DNA of 40,132 nt from the NCBI GenBank assembly GCA_021325255.1, contig JAJPHP010000017.1:1-40132 (forward strand), written 5' to 3'. How positions within the stretch are numbered: position 1 is the stretch's first letter; each line of letters opens with the position of its first letter. Origin of the DNA: Nitrososphaerota archaeon (lineage in GTDB: Archaea > Thermoproteota > Nitrososphaeria > Nitrososphaerales > CADDZS01). Shown piece after piece: positions 25,298-32,337 of the stretch. The notes beneath the pieces are model-generated. The model did not search any database. It had not been told where the DNA came from and was given only the letters and a program-made list of their open reading frames with translations. The position numbers and the translations under genes were made by a program.

Positions 25298-25312
25298 GGA
25301 AAATTCGCTATC

Positions 25313-27076
25313 CTAGCCTAGCGGGAGTCGGGTCGGCCGAAAGCCCAACGCCTCGAGATTTATCTCTGAGATTACGGTTACCTGCCCTTCCTTTACTTTC
25401 GCTCTTTGGATCTTCTGATTTGCGGTTTTTGGCAGGGCTTCGACTATCCTAATCGTCCTTGGCATCATGTAGAACGGCAGCTCGCGATCAAGCCACTGCA
25501 CGAAGGACTTTGGATCACCGAGTGCGCCTTTCTCCTTGAGGACGAGGTACAATACTACATCCTCCTCTCCGAGCTCGGATTTTTCACCGACGGCGCAGCA
25601 CTCTAGGACAAGCGGGTGGGTCGAAACGGACCGCTCGATGTCCGAGGGCGCGATATTTTCGCCCCTCCTCCTGATGATGTCTTTCATCCTCTCGATAAAG
25701 TAGAAGAAGCCGTCTTCGTCCACGTATCCGACGTCGCCGGTGTGAAGCCATGTACTTCTTGACGCGTTAATGCTTCCAGCCTCCAACTCGCCGTTGTGGT
25801 ATCCTATCATCATGGTGCCGACTATCTTCGGCCTGAGGCAAATCTCTCCGATTTTCCTTGGAGTCGGCTTTTCGGTTCCTTCGTACTCTATCTTGGCGTC
25901 TACGCTTGGAAGCGGCTTTCCTATGGACCCAACCCTATAATCGTCGAACTTGTTGAAGATCGCTATGCCGCATGTCTCCGTCATTCCAAATCCCTCAAGG
26001 AGCTTCACCTTGAACGACTCTTCAAACTCGCGCCAGATGCTCGCGGAGGCGCCGCCGCAGAGGATGCGCTCCAGTTCTGACTTGACATAGCTCTCCTTCC
26101 TCTTGAGGAGGGAGTTGAGCATCGTCATGAGGAGAAATGAAAACCTGGAGCCGGTCTTTCTTGCTATTTTCCAAAACCTACTCGCGTGGAACCACTCCTC
26201 GATTACAACGGTGCCCCCGTTCAGGAAGGCAGGGAGCGTGGTCATTACCTGCCCCGAGGTGTGAAACATCGGGAGAGCGTTGAGGAAGATGTCTCCTGCG
26301 TCGGGCTTTGCGTCGAGCAGCGCGGTTACCTCAGACGCCCTGTTCAGGTAGGCCCTGTGGGTGAGGACGACACCCTTCGGGCTCCCGGTTGTTCCGGACG
26401 TGTAGAGAATTGAGGCCGGCTGCAAGTCCGCTTGTGAGTCTTTTGCTTCCCCAATGCTGGGCGCTGACCAAAGTTCAGACGTGAACTCGTCAAAGTTTCG
26501 AAGCTCAGACATTTCTCTTCGCACTATGCCTCGAGGAATAGGAATGGAATCTTCCGGTTCGCTGATTCTCTCCCTTCGGGCGACTACGATCGCATGGACG
26601 TTGCGAGGCATCTTCACATTAGCCAGGTTTTGCGCAAGCCTTTCCTCAACGCACAGGACGGAGACGCCGCTGTCTTCGAGCTGGAATGCGAGCATCTCTC
26701 CCTTGAGCGCAAAGTTGAACGGTACGAATACCGCTCCGATGACGGACGAGGCAAACCACGCTTCCAAGAACTCCGTGCCGTTTGGAAGGATTACCCCGAT
26801 CCTGTCTCCGGTCTTTGCTCCAAGAGACGCAAAACCCGAAGCGATTCTGAGGGACCTTGTAGCTAGCTCAGAGTAGCCTACGGAAGTTAGAGGCCCTTCG
26901 ATGTTTAGGGGATCAGTGAGGATGACGGCCGGGCGAGGATTCTTTGCATAGACGTTCTTGGCGATGAGGTCGAAAAGCATGGTGGGCCGATTCGCAACTG
27001 AACTGTCTTGCATTCTTGTCATCTCGGAGAGAGTCCTATAGAAAGAGACGTTCTCTTCTCTTGCTCTTGAGGGCAT
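25313..27076 (-). CDS. Acyl-CoA synthetase (AMP-forming)
   Basis: Second ANL-family ligase, 587 residues, clearly different from the one at 2.7 kb. Motifs: LYTSGTTGSPKGVVLTH (224-240), EGFGMTETCG, LHTGDVGYVDEDGFFYFIER, KDIIRRRGENIAPSDIE, and the adenylation lysine in PKTANQKIQRAK (K555). The segment RRRGENIAP and the overall pattern are closer to CaiC/medium-chain or aryl-acid ligases than to long-chain FadD. The ATG at 27076 follows AGGAAAGGA. An alternative ATG lies about 19-22 codons in. It is downstream of the cupredoxin gene on the same strand with a 164-base gap, probably a separate unit. Substrate is unknown; it may feed the beta-oxidation block. Confidence 0.92.
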   Translation of the reverse strand: MPSRAREENVSFYRTLSEMTRMQDSSVANRPTMLFDLIAKNVYAKNPRPAVILTDPLNIEGPLTSVGYSELATRSLRIASGFASLGAKTGDRIGVILPNGTEFLEAWFASSVIGAVFVPFNFALKGEMLAFQLEDSGVSVLCVEERLAQNLANVKMPRNVHAIVVARRERISEPEDSIPIPRGIVRREMSELRNFDEFTSELWSAPSIGEAKDSQADLQPASILYTSGTTGSPKGVVLTHRAYLNRASEVTALLDAKPDAGDIFLNALPMFHTSGQVMTTLPAFLNGGTVVIEEWFHASRFWKIARKTGSRFSFLLMTMLNSLLKRKESYVKSELERILCGGASASIWREFEESFKVKLLEGFGMTETCGIAIFNKFDDYRVGSIGKPLPSVDAKIEYEGTEKPTPRKIGEICLRPKIVGTMMIGYHNGELEAGSINASRSTWLHTGDVGYVDEDGFFYFIERMKDIIRRRGENIAPSDIERSVSTHPLVLECCAVGEKSELGEEDVVLYLVLKEKGALGDPKSFVQWLDRELPFYMMPRTIRIVEALPKTANQKIQRAKVKEGQVTVISEINLEALGFRPTRLPLG

Positions 27077-27240
27077 TCCTTTCCTCGCTTCTATTTAGCC
27101 AATTCAAACTGTAAATCGAAGCTTGGGAAAGTAGACCGTGCATGTACCGAATCTACTATGTGTTAATCCACCTGAAGACTCTTTTGGGTGGGAAGCCCAG
27201 CGGACGATGAAAAATGAAAAGTAGGGCTGGGAACGAGCTA

Positions 27241-27867
27241 CTAGCTGCTGGACTGAACCACAGTCAACTTGCCGTGCATCCATCCGTGGAGGGTGCAGAC
27301 GTAGTCATACGTGCCTGGCACACTAAACGTGACGGTGTACTTCCCACCAGCGCCTAAAAGGCCAGAGTTGAAAGTGCTCGCCCCGGATGGTACGCTAGTG
27401 GATGTCACGGTGTGGGTTGTGGTATCGTCGTTTGACCACTGCACTGTGTTGTTCTTCCCAATCACGATGGTCGCGTTCTGCGGCGAAAATGTGATTTGAG
27501 TGCCCGGAACCTGGGAGCCCTGCAGTATGCTGATGAAGCCGTTTGCCTTTGGAGCAGTCTGAGCACCGGCGCCTGGAAGCATAATTATCGTGGTGAAGAC
27601 CAGGCCGACCACGACAACGAGCACAATTCCGAGGAAGATCCTCGCGCCCGGCCCTGGGATTGGCAGCCCATCCTTGAAAAGGCCCGCGGGGAGAATGATG
27701 AGCCCGAGTATCATGGCGTATCCTGTGACATTCTGAATTTCCTGGAATGATGCCTGAGTGGGCTGTCCGCCAACGCCCCCGTGCATTGCGAAGAAGAACC
27801 AGACAAGCTGTCCTGCGACGCCGATGACTATGAGGAAGAGGCTAATGTAAAACAGGTCTTTGTCCAT
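27241..27867 (-). CDS. Membrane-anchored cupredoxin (plastocyanin-like)
   Basis: 208 residues. Three N-terminal membrane spans (about 6-27, 48-64, 76-97) are followed by a type 1 copper domain facing outside. Ligands visible: H152 in TTTHTVTS, and C191, H194, M197 in CTLHGWMHG. The gene follows coxA with only ten bases between them, so it belongs to the oxidase operon. It could carry electrons from the quinol/bc-type complex to the CuA centre of subunit II, replacing cytochrome c, as is known for archaeal chains that use blue copper proteins. The fused multi-span anchor would keep it next to the oxidase. No signal peptidase site is evident. Confidence 0.88.
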   Translation of the reverse strand: MDKDLFYISLFLIVIGVAGQLVWFFFAMHGGVGGQPTQASFQEIQNVTGYAMILGLIILPAGLFKDGLPIPGPGARIFLGIVLVVVVGLVFTTIIMLPGAGAQTAPKANGFISILQGSQVPGTQITFSPQNATIVIGKNNTVQWSNDDTTTHTVTSTSVPSGASTFNSGLLGAGGKYTVTFSVPGTYDYVCTLHGWMHGKLTVVQSSS

Positions 27868-27877
27868 ACTTTCAGAA

Positions 27878-29758
27878 TTACAACTCCTTTAACCGGTTTG
27901 CAGAATTCGATTCATCGTTCTGATTGTTTGACACGTCCAGATTTGCACCGAGCAAACCTGGAGCTGGATTGAGGGGATCGCCGCTAACATCACTCTCGCT
28001 CTGAGGCGAAGCTATCGTCGAAAGTGCAGGCGTCAGATTTACTGCGTTTTCAGGGACGTTTCCTTGTGCACCTTCGGTAGCCCTTGTCACTGGCGTGGGG
28101 ACCGACACGGGTACCTGCGGAGTCACCGAGACCTCGGCTGGCACGATGATAGACGGCCCTGAAAGTGTCTTGATAATATTCCAGATGAAAGGTATCTGAG
28201 CCGCGGCTGCGACAAACGCAAAGAAGAATGCGCCCAGCAGGTAAGCATGATAGTCAAGTGTTTGGGTGAATGGGAGACTTGCCAATATGGGATTGTACTC
28301 TCGTCTTGGCACGCCGAGGTAGCCCATCGCAGCAAAGTCAAATGCCAATCCGAAGCCGCCAACACAGGTGCCCCAAAAGTGAATCTCTCCAAGCGTCTTG
28401 CTGTACCACTGTTTGTTGGAAATCTCTGGAAGGATCCAGTAAAGCACTCCAAAGGCTGCAAGCACGATTCCGTCGAGTGCGTTGAAGTGGAAGTGTGAGA
28501 CGATGATGTACGTATTGTGCTCGTACAAGTCGAGCGCGTTGTTTCCGTTCTCGACGCCCATGACGCCTCCAACGATCCATCCGATAATGCTCGCGAAGAG
28601 GAACTTTGCAGTCAGGGTCCAGTTGTACTTCGATCTCCAGATAAGTGCGAACAAAGTAAAGACGGAGATCCCCGAGGCGAATCCGATTGACATCGACATG
28701 TTCTGAGCCACAAACTGGAGGAGGTAGGGCTGAGAGGTGTCGATGAAGAGGTGGTGACTATAGACTCCTACTCCGGTGATCAGGAGTATGGGCCAGGGTG
28801 CCTTTGCCCATCTCATGCTTGAAAAGTTCCTATTGGCAAAGATTGGGACGAGCGTGTAATACATCCCGATCAGCGGAAAGAAGGCAAAGTAGACGATTGG
28901 GTGGTAGTTGATCCAGAGGAAGTTCTTTGCTACGAGGTTATTCAAAAAGCCTGGCTGACTCATCGAAGTCCAAAAACCGTCGACAAGCAAGGTGAAGAAT
29001 GGTGGCGCTGAAATTACCATATCGAGCGTCGTGACCATTGCCGCGATCACTGCGACTGGATACCCGAGAACTCGCGAGCGGACGGCCTTTGGCATGTATG
29101 CGTCAAATCCAATCGAAGCCGCAAACTTGGCTGACATTGAGTGGTTCATTCTCGGCGCTTCATTGTACTCGTCCTTGTACTTGCCCGAGAAAGCGCTCCC
29201 GAAGATGTTGTATGCAAAGACGAAGAGCGAAAGATTTGCGAGAATCATTCCAGCAAAGAAGATTGCTGCTTGAATCAGGCCCCAGGGAGCAGAGCCAGCG
29301 GGTCCGCCGTGGAAGGGCAAAGGCCAGAGGAAGTACCAGCCCGGACCAAAGCCCCAGAAGATGGAGAACCAAACCATGTAGAAACCGATGGCGAAGGAGT
29401 AGAAGACTATGGGGAGCAGCCTCTCGCTGAACAGTTTGCGCTTCATGTACTTTGGAAAAACGTATGAGCATAGTCCGTACGCGAAGGGGAACTGCCATCC
29501 GACGAACATCCCGAGCCCGTGAGCTGTGAGGAGCTGACCGAATACAGTTGCGCTGCCTAGAGGCCCGATGTTTGAAGCCGCGCCCCCCTGGTCTGTCCTC
29601 ATGAAAAGCGCGAGAGTCCCAGCAATCATAAAGTTGAGGAATGAAAGATAGAGCAGTCTCCTGACCCATTTCTTCGTGTATGGGGTGAGAGGGTCTGCGG
29701 CGCCCGTTGCTACAACGGGTTCATGGTCGATTTCCGAAACAGTTGAAGCAGAACTCAA
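27878..29758 (-). CDS. coxA: Haem-copper oxidase subunit I (B-type)
   Basis: 626 residues, about twelve membrane spans. Haem and copper ligands are all visible: H80 (TAHGLGMF), CuB ligands H286 with cross-link tyrosine Y290 in NYHPIVYF, H335-H336 in VYSHHLF, and haem ligands H422 and H424 in SHFHFNALDG. The HPIVYF motif, rather than HPEVY, places it in the B (ba3-like) family, which lacks the D channel. Those enzymes tend to have high oxygen affinity. The last 80 or so residues (from about 545) are a Pro/Ser/Thr/Asn-rich tail without membrane segments, unusual for the family. It lies between coxB and the cupredoxin gene. No subunit III gene is present. Confidence 0.95.
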   Translation of the reverse strand: MSSASTVSEIDHEPVVATGAADPLTPYTKKWVRRLLYLSFLNFMIAGTLALFMRTDQGGAASNIGPLGSATVFGQLLTAHGLGMFVGWQFPFAYGLCSYVFPKYMKRKLFSERLLPIVFYSFAIGFYMVWFSIFWGFGPGWYFLWPLPFHGGPAGSAPWGLIQAAIFFAGMILANLSLFVFAYNIFGSAFSGKYKDEYNEAPRMNHSMSAKFAASIGFDAYMPKAVRSRVLGYPVAVIAAMVTTLDMVISAPPFFTLLVDGFWTSMSQPGFLNNLVAKNFLWINYHPIVYFAFFPLIGMYYTLVPIFANRNFSSMRWAKAPWPILLITGVGVYSHHLFIDTSQPYLLQFVAQNMSMSIGFASGISVFTLFALIWRSKYNWTLTAKFLFASIIGWIVGGVMGVENGNNALDLYEHNTYIIVSHFHFNALDGIVLAAFGVLYWILPEISNKQWYSKTLGEIHFWGTCVGGFGLAFDFAAMGYLGVPRREYNPILASLPFTQTLDYHAYLLGAFFFAFVAAAAQIPFIWNIIKTLSGPSIIVPAEVSVTPQVPVSVPTPVTRATEGAQGNVPENAVNLTPALSTIASPQSESDVSGDPLNPAPGLLGANLDVSNNQNDESNSANRLKEL

Positions 29759-29802
29759 ATTTTTCTATTTTCACCAAACAAAGCGGACATGCCATAATGT
29801 CT

Positions 29803-30381
29803 TCAGGAGGAGGTCACGTTGATCTGACCTATCATCGCAAAATGACCGTATCCACAGAACTCCAGACATCTGATGTAATAGATTCCTGGTGTTGTGAATC
29901 GGTAAAGAATACTATTGACAAATCCCGGCATTACTTGCACTTGGAAGACAATCGCGCCGGCGGGATCGTATACCCCAAAGCCGTGCGTGACATCGGAACT
30001 ATTGACGCGGAAAAGCACGTTCAAACCAACGGGAATTTTATAGGCAGACTGGCAACTTGTTCCCCAATTTGGAGGCGAGCTGAGGCACCAAGCAAATTGC
30101 TGCGCCTGCACATCAACGGTCATGTCGGGCGTAATGTTTGCATGCGCATATGGATAGGGGAGCATTCCAAACGTCGAAATGCTGAAAGCGATGAAGATCA
30201 CAAGGATTATGGCAACCCAGTATTTTTCGTACTTTGCGAGCGAGTGCTTGTCCACTTCGTCTGGATGCCTCGTGGACCAATAGAGAGCAATCGAGGCAAC
30301 TGCTGTGATTGCCACGCCCATAACTAAAATAATAGTAAGGTACGTGGTGTTCATCCCAAAGTCTGCTGGGAAGATCCCCAT
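29803..30381 (-). CDS. coxB: Cytochrome c oxidase subunit II (CuA)
   Basis: 192 residues. Two membrane spans (about 12-34 and 54-72) precede a soluble cupredoxin domain outside the cell. CuA ligands are complete: H133 in DVTHGFG, and C172, C176, H180, M183 in CLEFCGYGHFAM. It receives electrons, probably from the membrane cupredoxin, and passes them to subunit I. A second ATG lies ten codons in, so the start may be 30354. On the minus strand a CTTTATAG box near 30417-30424 could be the operon promoter. The subunit I gene follows after 44 bases. Confidence 0.95.
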   Translation of the reverse strand: MGIFPADFGMNTTYLTIILVMGVAITAVASIALYWSTRHPDEVDKHSLAKYEKYWVAIILVIFIAFSISTFGMLPYPYAHANITPDMTVDVQAQQFAWCLSSPPNWGTSCQSAYKIPVGLNVLFRVNSSDVTHGFGVYDPAGAIVFQVQVMPGFVNSILYRFTTPGIYYIRCLEFCGYGHFAMIGQINVTSS

Positions 30382-30494
30382 CGCACGCTCAGCTTGGGAG
30401 GGAGCTCCTCAATTTTTACACTATAAAGATTATGATTCACTCTCTGATTTGCTAAATCGCATTTCTTTCAATCCGAAAAATCCTGCGTCGCTAG

Positions 30495-30511
30495 TTGAAA
30501 TTCAATTTCAA
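30495..30511. repeat. 17-bp palindrome upstream of the oxidase operon
   Basis: TTGAAATT-C-AATTTCAA, perfect 8-bp arms around a single base, about 115 bases upstream of coxB. Candidate operator for oxidase control. Confidence 0.45.
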
Positions 30512-30682
30512 TCAGCTAAGAATCGCGTTTGAACGTGAGGAAAACAAAGAAAAAAAAGTGGCATTGCTTTTTGTGGGCAAGCTATATCCAATCTTAGTAT
30601 GGAAAAATTCTTGGAATCTATTCTTCATCTGCGAATGAGTTGAGAACGATATGCGGGAGATATCAAGAGGAATTCGCGATAG

Positions 30683-30690
30683 TTATTTAT
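30683..30690 (+). promoter_or_regulatory. TATA box of the tRNA-Tyr gene
   Basis: TTATTTAT, 27-34 bases before the first base of the tRNA. Standard spacing for an archaeal promoter that starts at or just before the mature 5' end. Confidence 0.6.
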
Positions 30691-30747
30691 GCGAGATTCG
30701 GAAGCTTTGTGCTCGACCCGCGGTAGCTCAGCCTGGTAGAGCTTCCG

Positions 30748-30816
30748 ACCTCGAACTCACAGGATGCACACTTTCCATCATCGGGAATTGCTGCGAATGT
30801 GCAGTCAAGGGGAGAT
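30748..30816 (+). other. tRNA intron 1, after position 30
   Basis: 69 nt, in the anticodon stem. The central helix CTTC (30742-30745) pairs with GGAG (30811-30814), including one G-U pair. Bulges are CGA (30746-30748) and ATG (30815-30817), cut after the second base of each. Inside, TGCACA (30765-30770) pairs with TGTGCA (30798-30803). The outer exon helix is short (two pairs), so this is the weakest of the three motifs. Confidence 0.8.
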
Positions 30817-30823
30817 GCTGTAG

Positions 30824-30911
30824 AGATCTTTGGCTCCGCTTGCACGATGCGCGTAACAGCGAGAAAATGTATTCGGCGCTGATCCCGTTCCAGCTTATCA
30901 GGCTTACAGAA
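30824..30911 (+). other. tRNA intron 2, canonical 37/38 site
   Basis: 88 nt. CTGT (30818-30821) pairs with ACAG (30906-30909). Bulges are AGA (30822-30824) and AAA (30910-30912). The exon side is closed by the anticodon stem. Standard archaeal position. Confidence 0.88.
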
Positions 30912-30933
30912 ACCGGAGTGTCGTCGGTTCAAT

Positions 30934-30976
30934 AGGTGTGCGGTGCAAAAAATTGTTGCAATCGCGCTCTTGAAAG
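30934..30976 (+). other. tRNA intron 3, T loop after position 59
   Basis: 43 nt. TTCA (30928-30931) pairs with TGAA (30971-30974). Bulges are ATA (30932-30934) and AGT (30975-30977), with the T stem as outer helix. The intron itself folds with GTGCG/CGCGC and TGCAA/TTGCA. Splicing restores a 7-base T loop. Confidence 0.88.
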
Positions 30977-30991
30977 TCCGACCCGCGGGAC

Positions 30992-31007
30992 TTCTTTTTC
31001 TCTTTCT
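30992..31007 (+). terminator. T-rich terminator after tRNA-Tyr
   Basis: TTCTTTTTCTCTTTCT directly after the discriminator base, a typical archaeal oligo-T end. It also overlaps the 3' flank of the convergent nitrilase gene. Confidence 0.6.
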
Positions 31008-31022
31008 ATATTGTCCTGTCTT

Positions 31023-31910
31023 TCAGCTTCGGGAGGCGATGGCGTAATTTTTCATTTGCTCTGTCTCGACTGATCCTTTTGCGCTTTCTGAATAGAACTC
31101 TGTGCGTCGGTCCTCGAGTAGATTGTTCATCGATGTTACGTTCTTGTTTCTTGACAAGGAAAGATCGAGTTTTGCGCTCTTCGCTACGGTCTCAGTTGCA
31201 GTTGCTGTAGCGATCTTTGTCATCAAGGGGGTTGATATTTGGCTGCGACCCGTGAAACGGAAATTGTCTTTCTCTCCTCTGTTTTCCCTGCCAACTCTGT
31301 TCGCGGTGATGACGAAGACTTTGTTTTCGAATGCTCGAACCAGCGTGCCAGCTTGTGCCTTACCAGGCAAGACCAAGTTCGACGGGTGACAGATGACATC
31401 GGCACCTTTTAGCATCACTTCTCGGGATGCTTCTGGGAAGAACCAATCAAAGCATATCAGGATGCCAATTCTGCAACCCAAAGTCTCGAGATCGTAGACT
31501 TTGAAACCGGATTCGGAACGATCAAACCAAAGCTTCTCTCGGTAGAACAGGTGCATCTTTCTGAAGGTGCCAAGAATTTTTCCCCTCTCTATGATGACAG
31601 AGGAGTTGTAGACCTTTCCTCTATCCTTCTCTGCCAGCCCGGCTACGAGTGCACATTTTCTCTTCTCTGAGAAGGAGCGTAGCTTCTCGACCGAGGGGCC
31701 ATCAGAGAGCGATTCAGAAAGTCTCTGCGATTCTTCCTTTGAAGTGAAAGCATAGCCTGTGTTGCAGAGTTCCGGAAACACGTACAGGTCTGAGCTCACT
31801 TTGGAAGCCAGCTTGATCGCTGAGTCGATATTCTCGTCGTTGTTTCCAAAATTCGGACGAGTCTGAACAAATGCGCCTCGAATCCATTTGTTATGACTAG
31901 ACTTGCTCAA
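31023..31910 (-). CDS. Carbon-nitrogen hydrolase (nitrilase superfamily)
   Basis: 295 residues with the full Glu-Lys-Cys triad of the superfamily: E47 in FPELCNTGY, K118 in FRKMHLF and C153 in ICFDWFFPE. It hydrolyses a C-N bond, most often an amide, in the cytoplasm. The sequence is of the amidase/N-carbamoyl type rather than true nitrilase, judging by the general pattern. The exact substrate is not readable. The last 45 residues are polar and poorly conserved. TTG at 31910 is the start (SKSSHNKW follows). It is convergent with the tRNA-Tyr gene. No transporter or pathway partner is adjacent. Confidence 0.88.
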   Translation of the reverse strand: MSKSSHNKWIRGAFVQTRPNFGNNDENIDSAIKLASKVSSDLYVFPELCNTGYAFTSKEESQRLSESLSDGPSVEKLRSFSEKRKCALVAGLAEKDRGKVYNSSVIIERGKILGTFRKMHLFYREKLWFDRSESGFKVYDLETLGCRIGILICFDWFFPEASREVMLKGADVICHPSNLVLPGKAQAGTLVRAFENKVFVITANRVGRENRGEKDNFRFTGRSQISTPLMTKIATATATETVAKSAKLDLSLSRNKNVTSMNNLLEDRRTEFYSESAKGSVETEQMKNYAIASRS

Positions 31911-32226
31911 TCTTCACAATCACCAATCGAGAAGGCTGCTTCCCAGTCTCTTGAAATCCGATAATCCAGTGCTAAATATGTAACTATGGATACTTGGAAA
32001 AGCTCCATGTAGTTGAGATTGAGAGGCCCCATCGTATTCCAAGCGAACTTATCGATTACGAAACAGCTATCGACAATTCGCGTCCTGATCGAACTTGTTT
32101 TTGACGATCTGAAAAATGTACGCCATATTTCTCCTCGATGAGGCCACAACGAAGGGCCTTCTAGCGAGTGTTAACTCATGCGACCGCTCCGGCAGCGGAA
32201 ACAAATACCTTAAGATACGGCACCCT

Positions 32227-32253
32227 GCGCTATAAGCGCCTGTAGCTTTACAG
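32227..32253. repeat. Two adjacent small hairpins
   Basis: GCGCT-ATA-AGCGC (32227-32239) and CTGTA-GCTT-TACAG (32240-32253) abut without a gap, 85 bases before the kinase gene. They lie upstream of its presumed TATA box, so a regulator-binding site is more likely than a leader structure. Confidence 0.35.
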
Positions 32254-32302
32254 TGCAACAATGCGAATCTTAGCGCAAAGTAGAGAACTTTTCCGTATAC
32301 AG

Positions 32303-32310
32303 TAAATATA
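32303..32310 (+). promoter_or_regulatory. TATA box of the histidine kinase gene
   Basis: TAAATATA, 28-35 bases before the TTG start at 32338, which fits a leaderless transcript. Confidence 0.55.
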
Positions 32311-32337
32311 GTGTGAGAAGCGAGGCCCTATCAGTTC

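Larger units (their letters stand above)
30382..30716. other. Control region between coxB and tRNA-Tyr
   Basis: 335 bases without a protein gene. They carry the presumed coxB promoter on the minus strand, an odd palindrome at 30495-30511, a run of eight A near 30550 and the tRNA promoter at 30683-30690. Confidence 0.55.
30717..30990 (+). tRNA. tRNA-Tyr(GTA) with three introns
   Basis: Four exons join to a 74-nt tRNA: 30717-30747, 30817-30823, 30912-30933 and 30977-30990. Acceptor CCCGCGG/CCGCGGG with C1-G72 and discriminator A73 fits archaeal tRNA-Tyr. D stem is GCTC/GAGC; anticodon stem TCCGG/CCGGA; loop CTGTAGA with anticodon GTA at 30820-30822; T stem GTCGG/CCGAC; T loop TTCAATT. Every stem is fully paired only after the three introns (69, 88 and 43 nt) are removed. 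The second exon is just 7 nt and carries the anticodon. Each junction pair forms a 4-bp helix flanked by 3-base bulges, the archaeal splicing-endonuclease motif. CCA is not encoded. TATA box upstream, T-run downstream. Non-canonical sites normally need the heteromeric endonuclease. Confidence 0.92.
31911..32337. other. Intergenic region upstream of the histidine kinase
   Basis: 427 bases. An 80-codon minus-strand frame (31907-32149) overlaps the nitrilase start, but its peptide looks random and it was not called. Two small hairpins stand side by side at 32227-32253, and a good TATA box lies at 32303-32310. Confidence 0.5.

Noticed and set aside
30824..30911. Box C/D guide RNA inside tRNA intron 2
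   Set aside because: No convincing C (RTGATGA) and D (CTGA) boxes with correct spacing could be found.
30651..30935. Open frame of 94 codons over the tRNA locus
   Set aside because: It runs through tRNA exons and introns. The tRNA structure with matching splice motifs explains the sequence.
31907..32149. 80-codon minus-strand frame overlapping the nitrilase start
   Set aside because: TTG start, no ribosome-binding site or promoter, and a peptide without domain, membrane span or motif.
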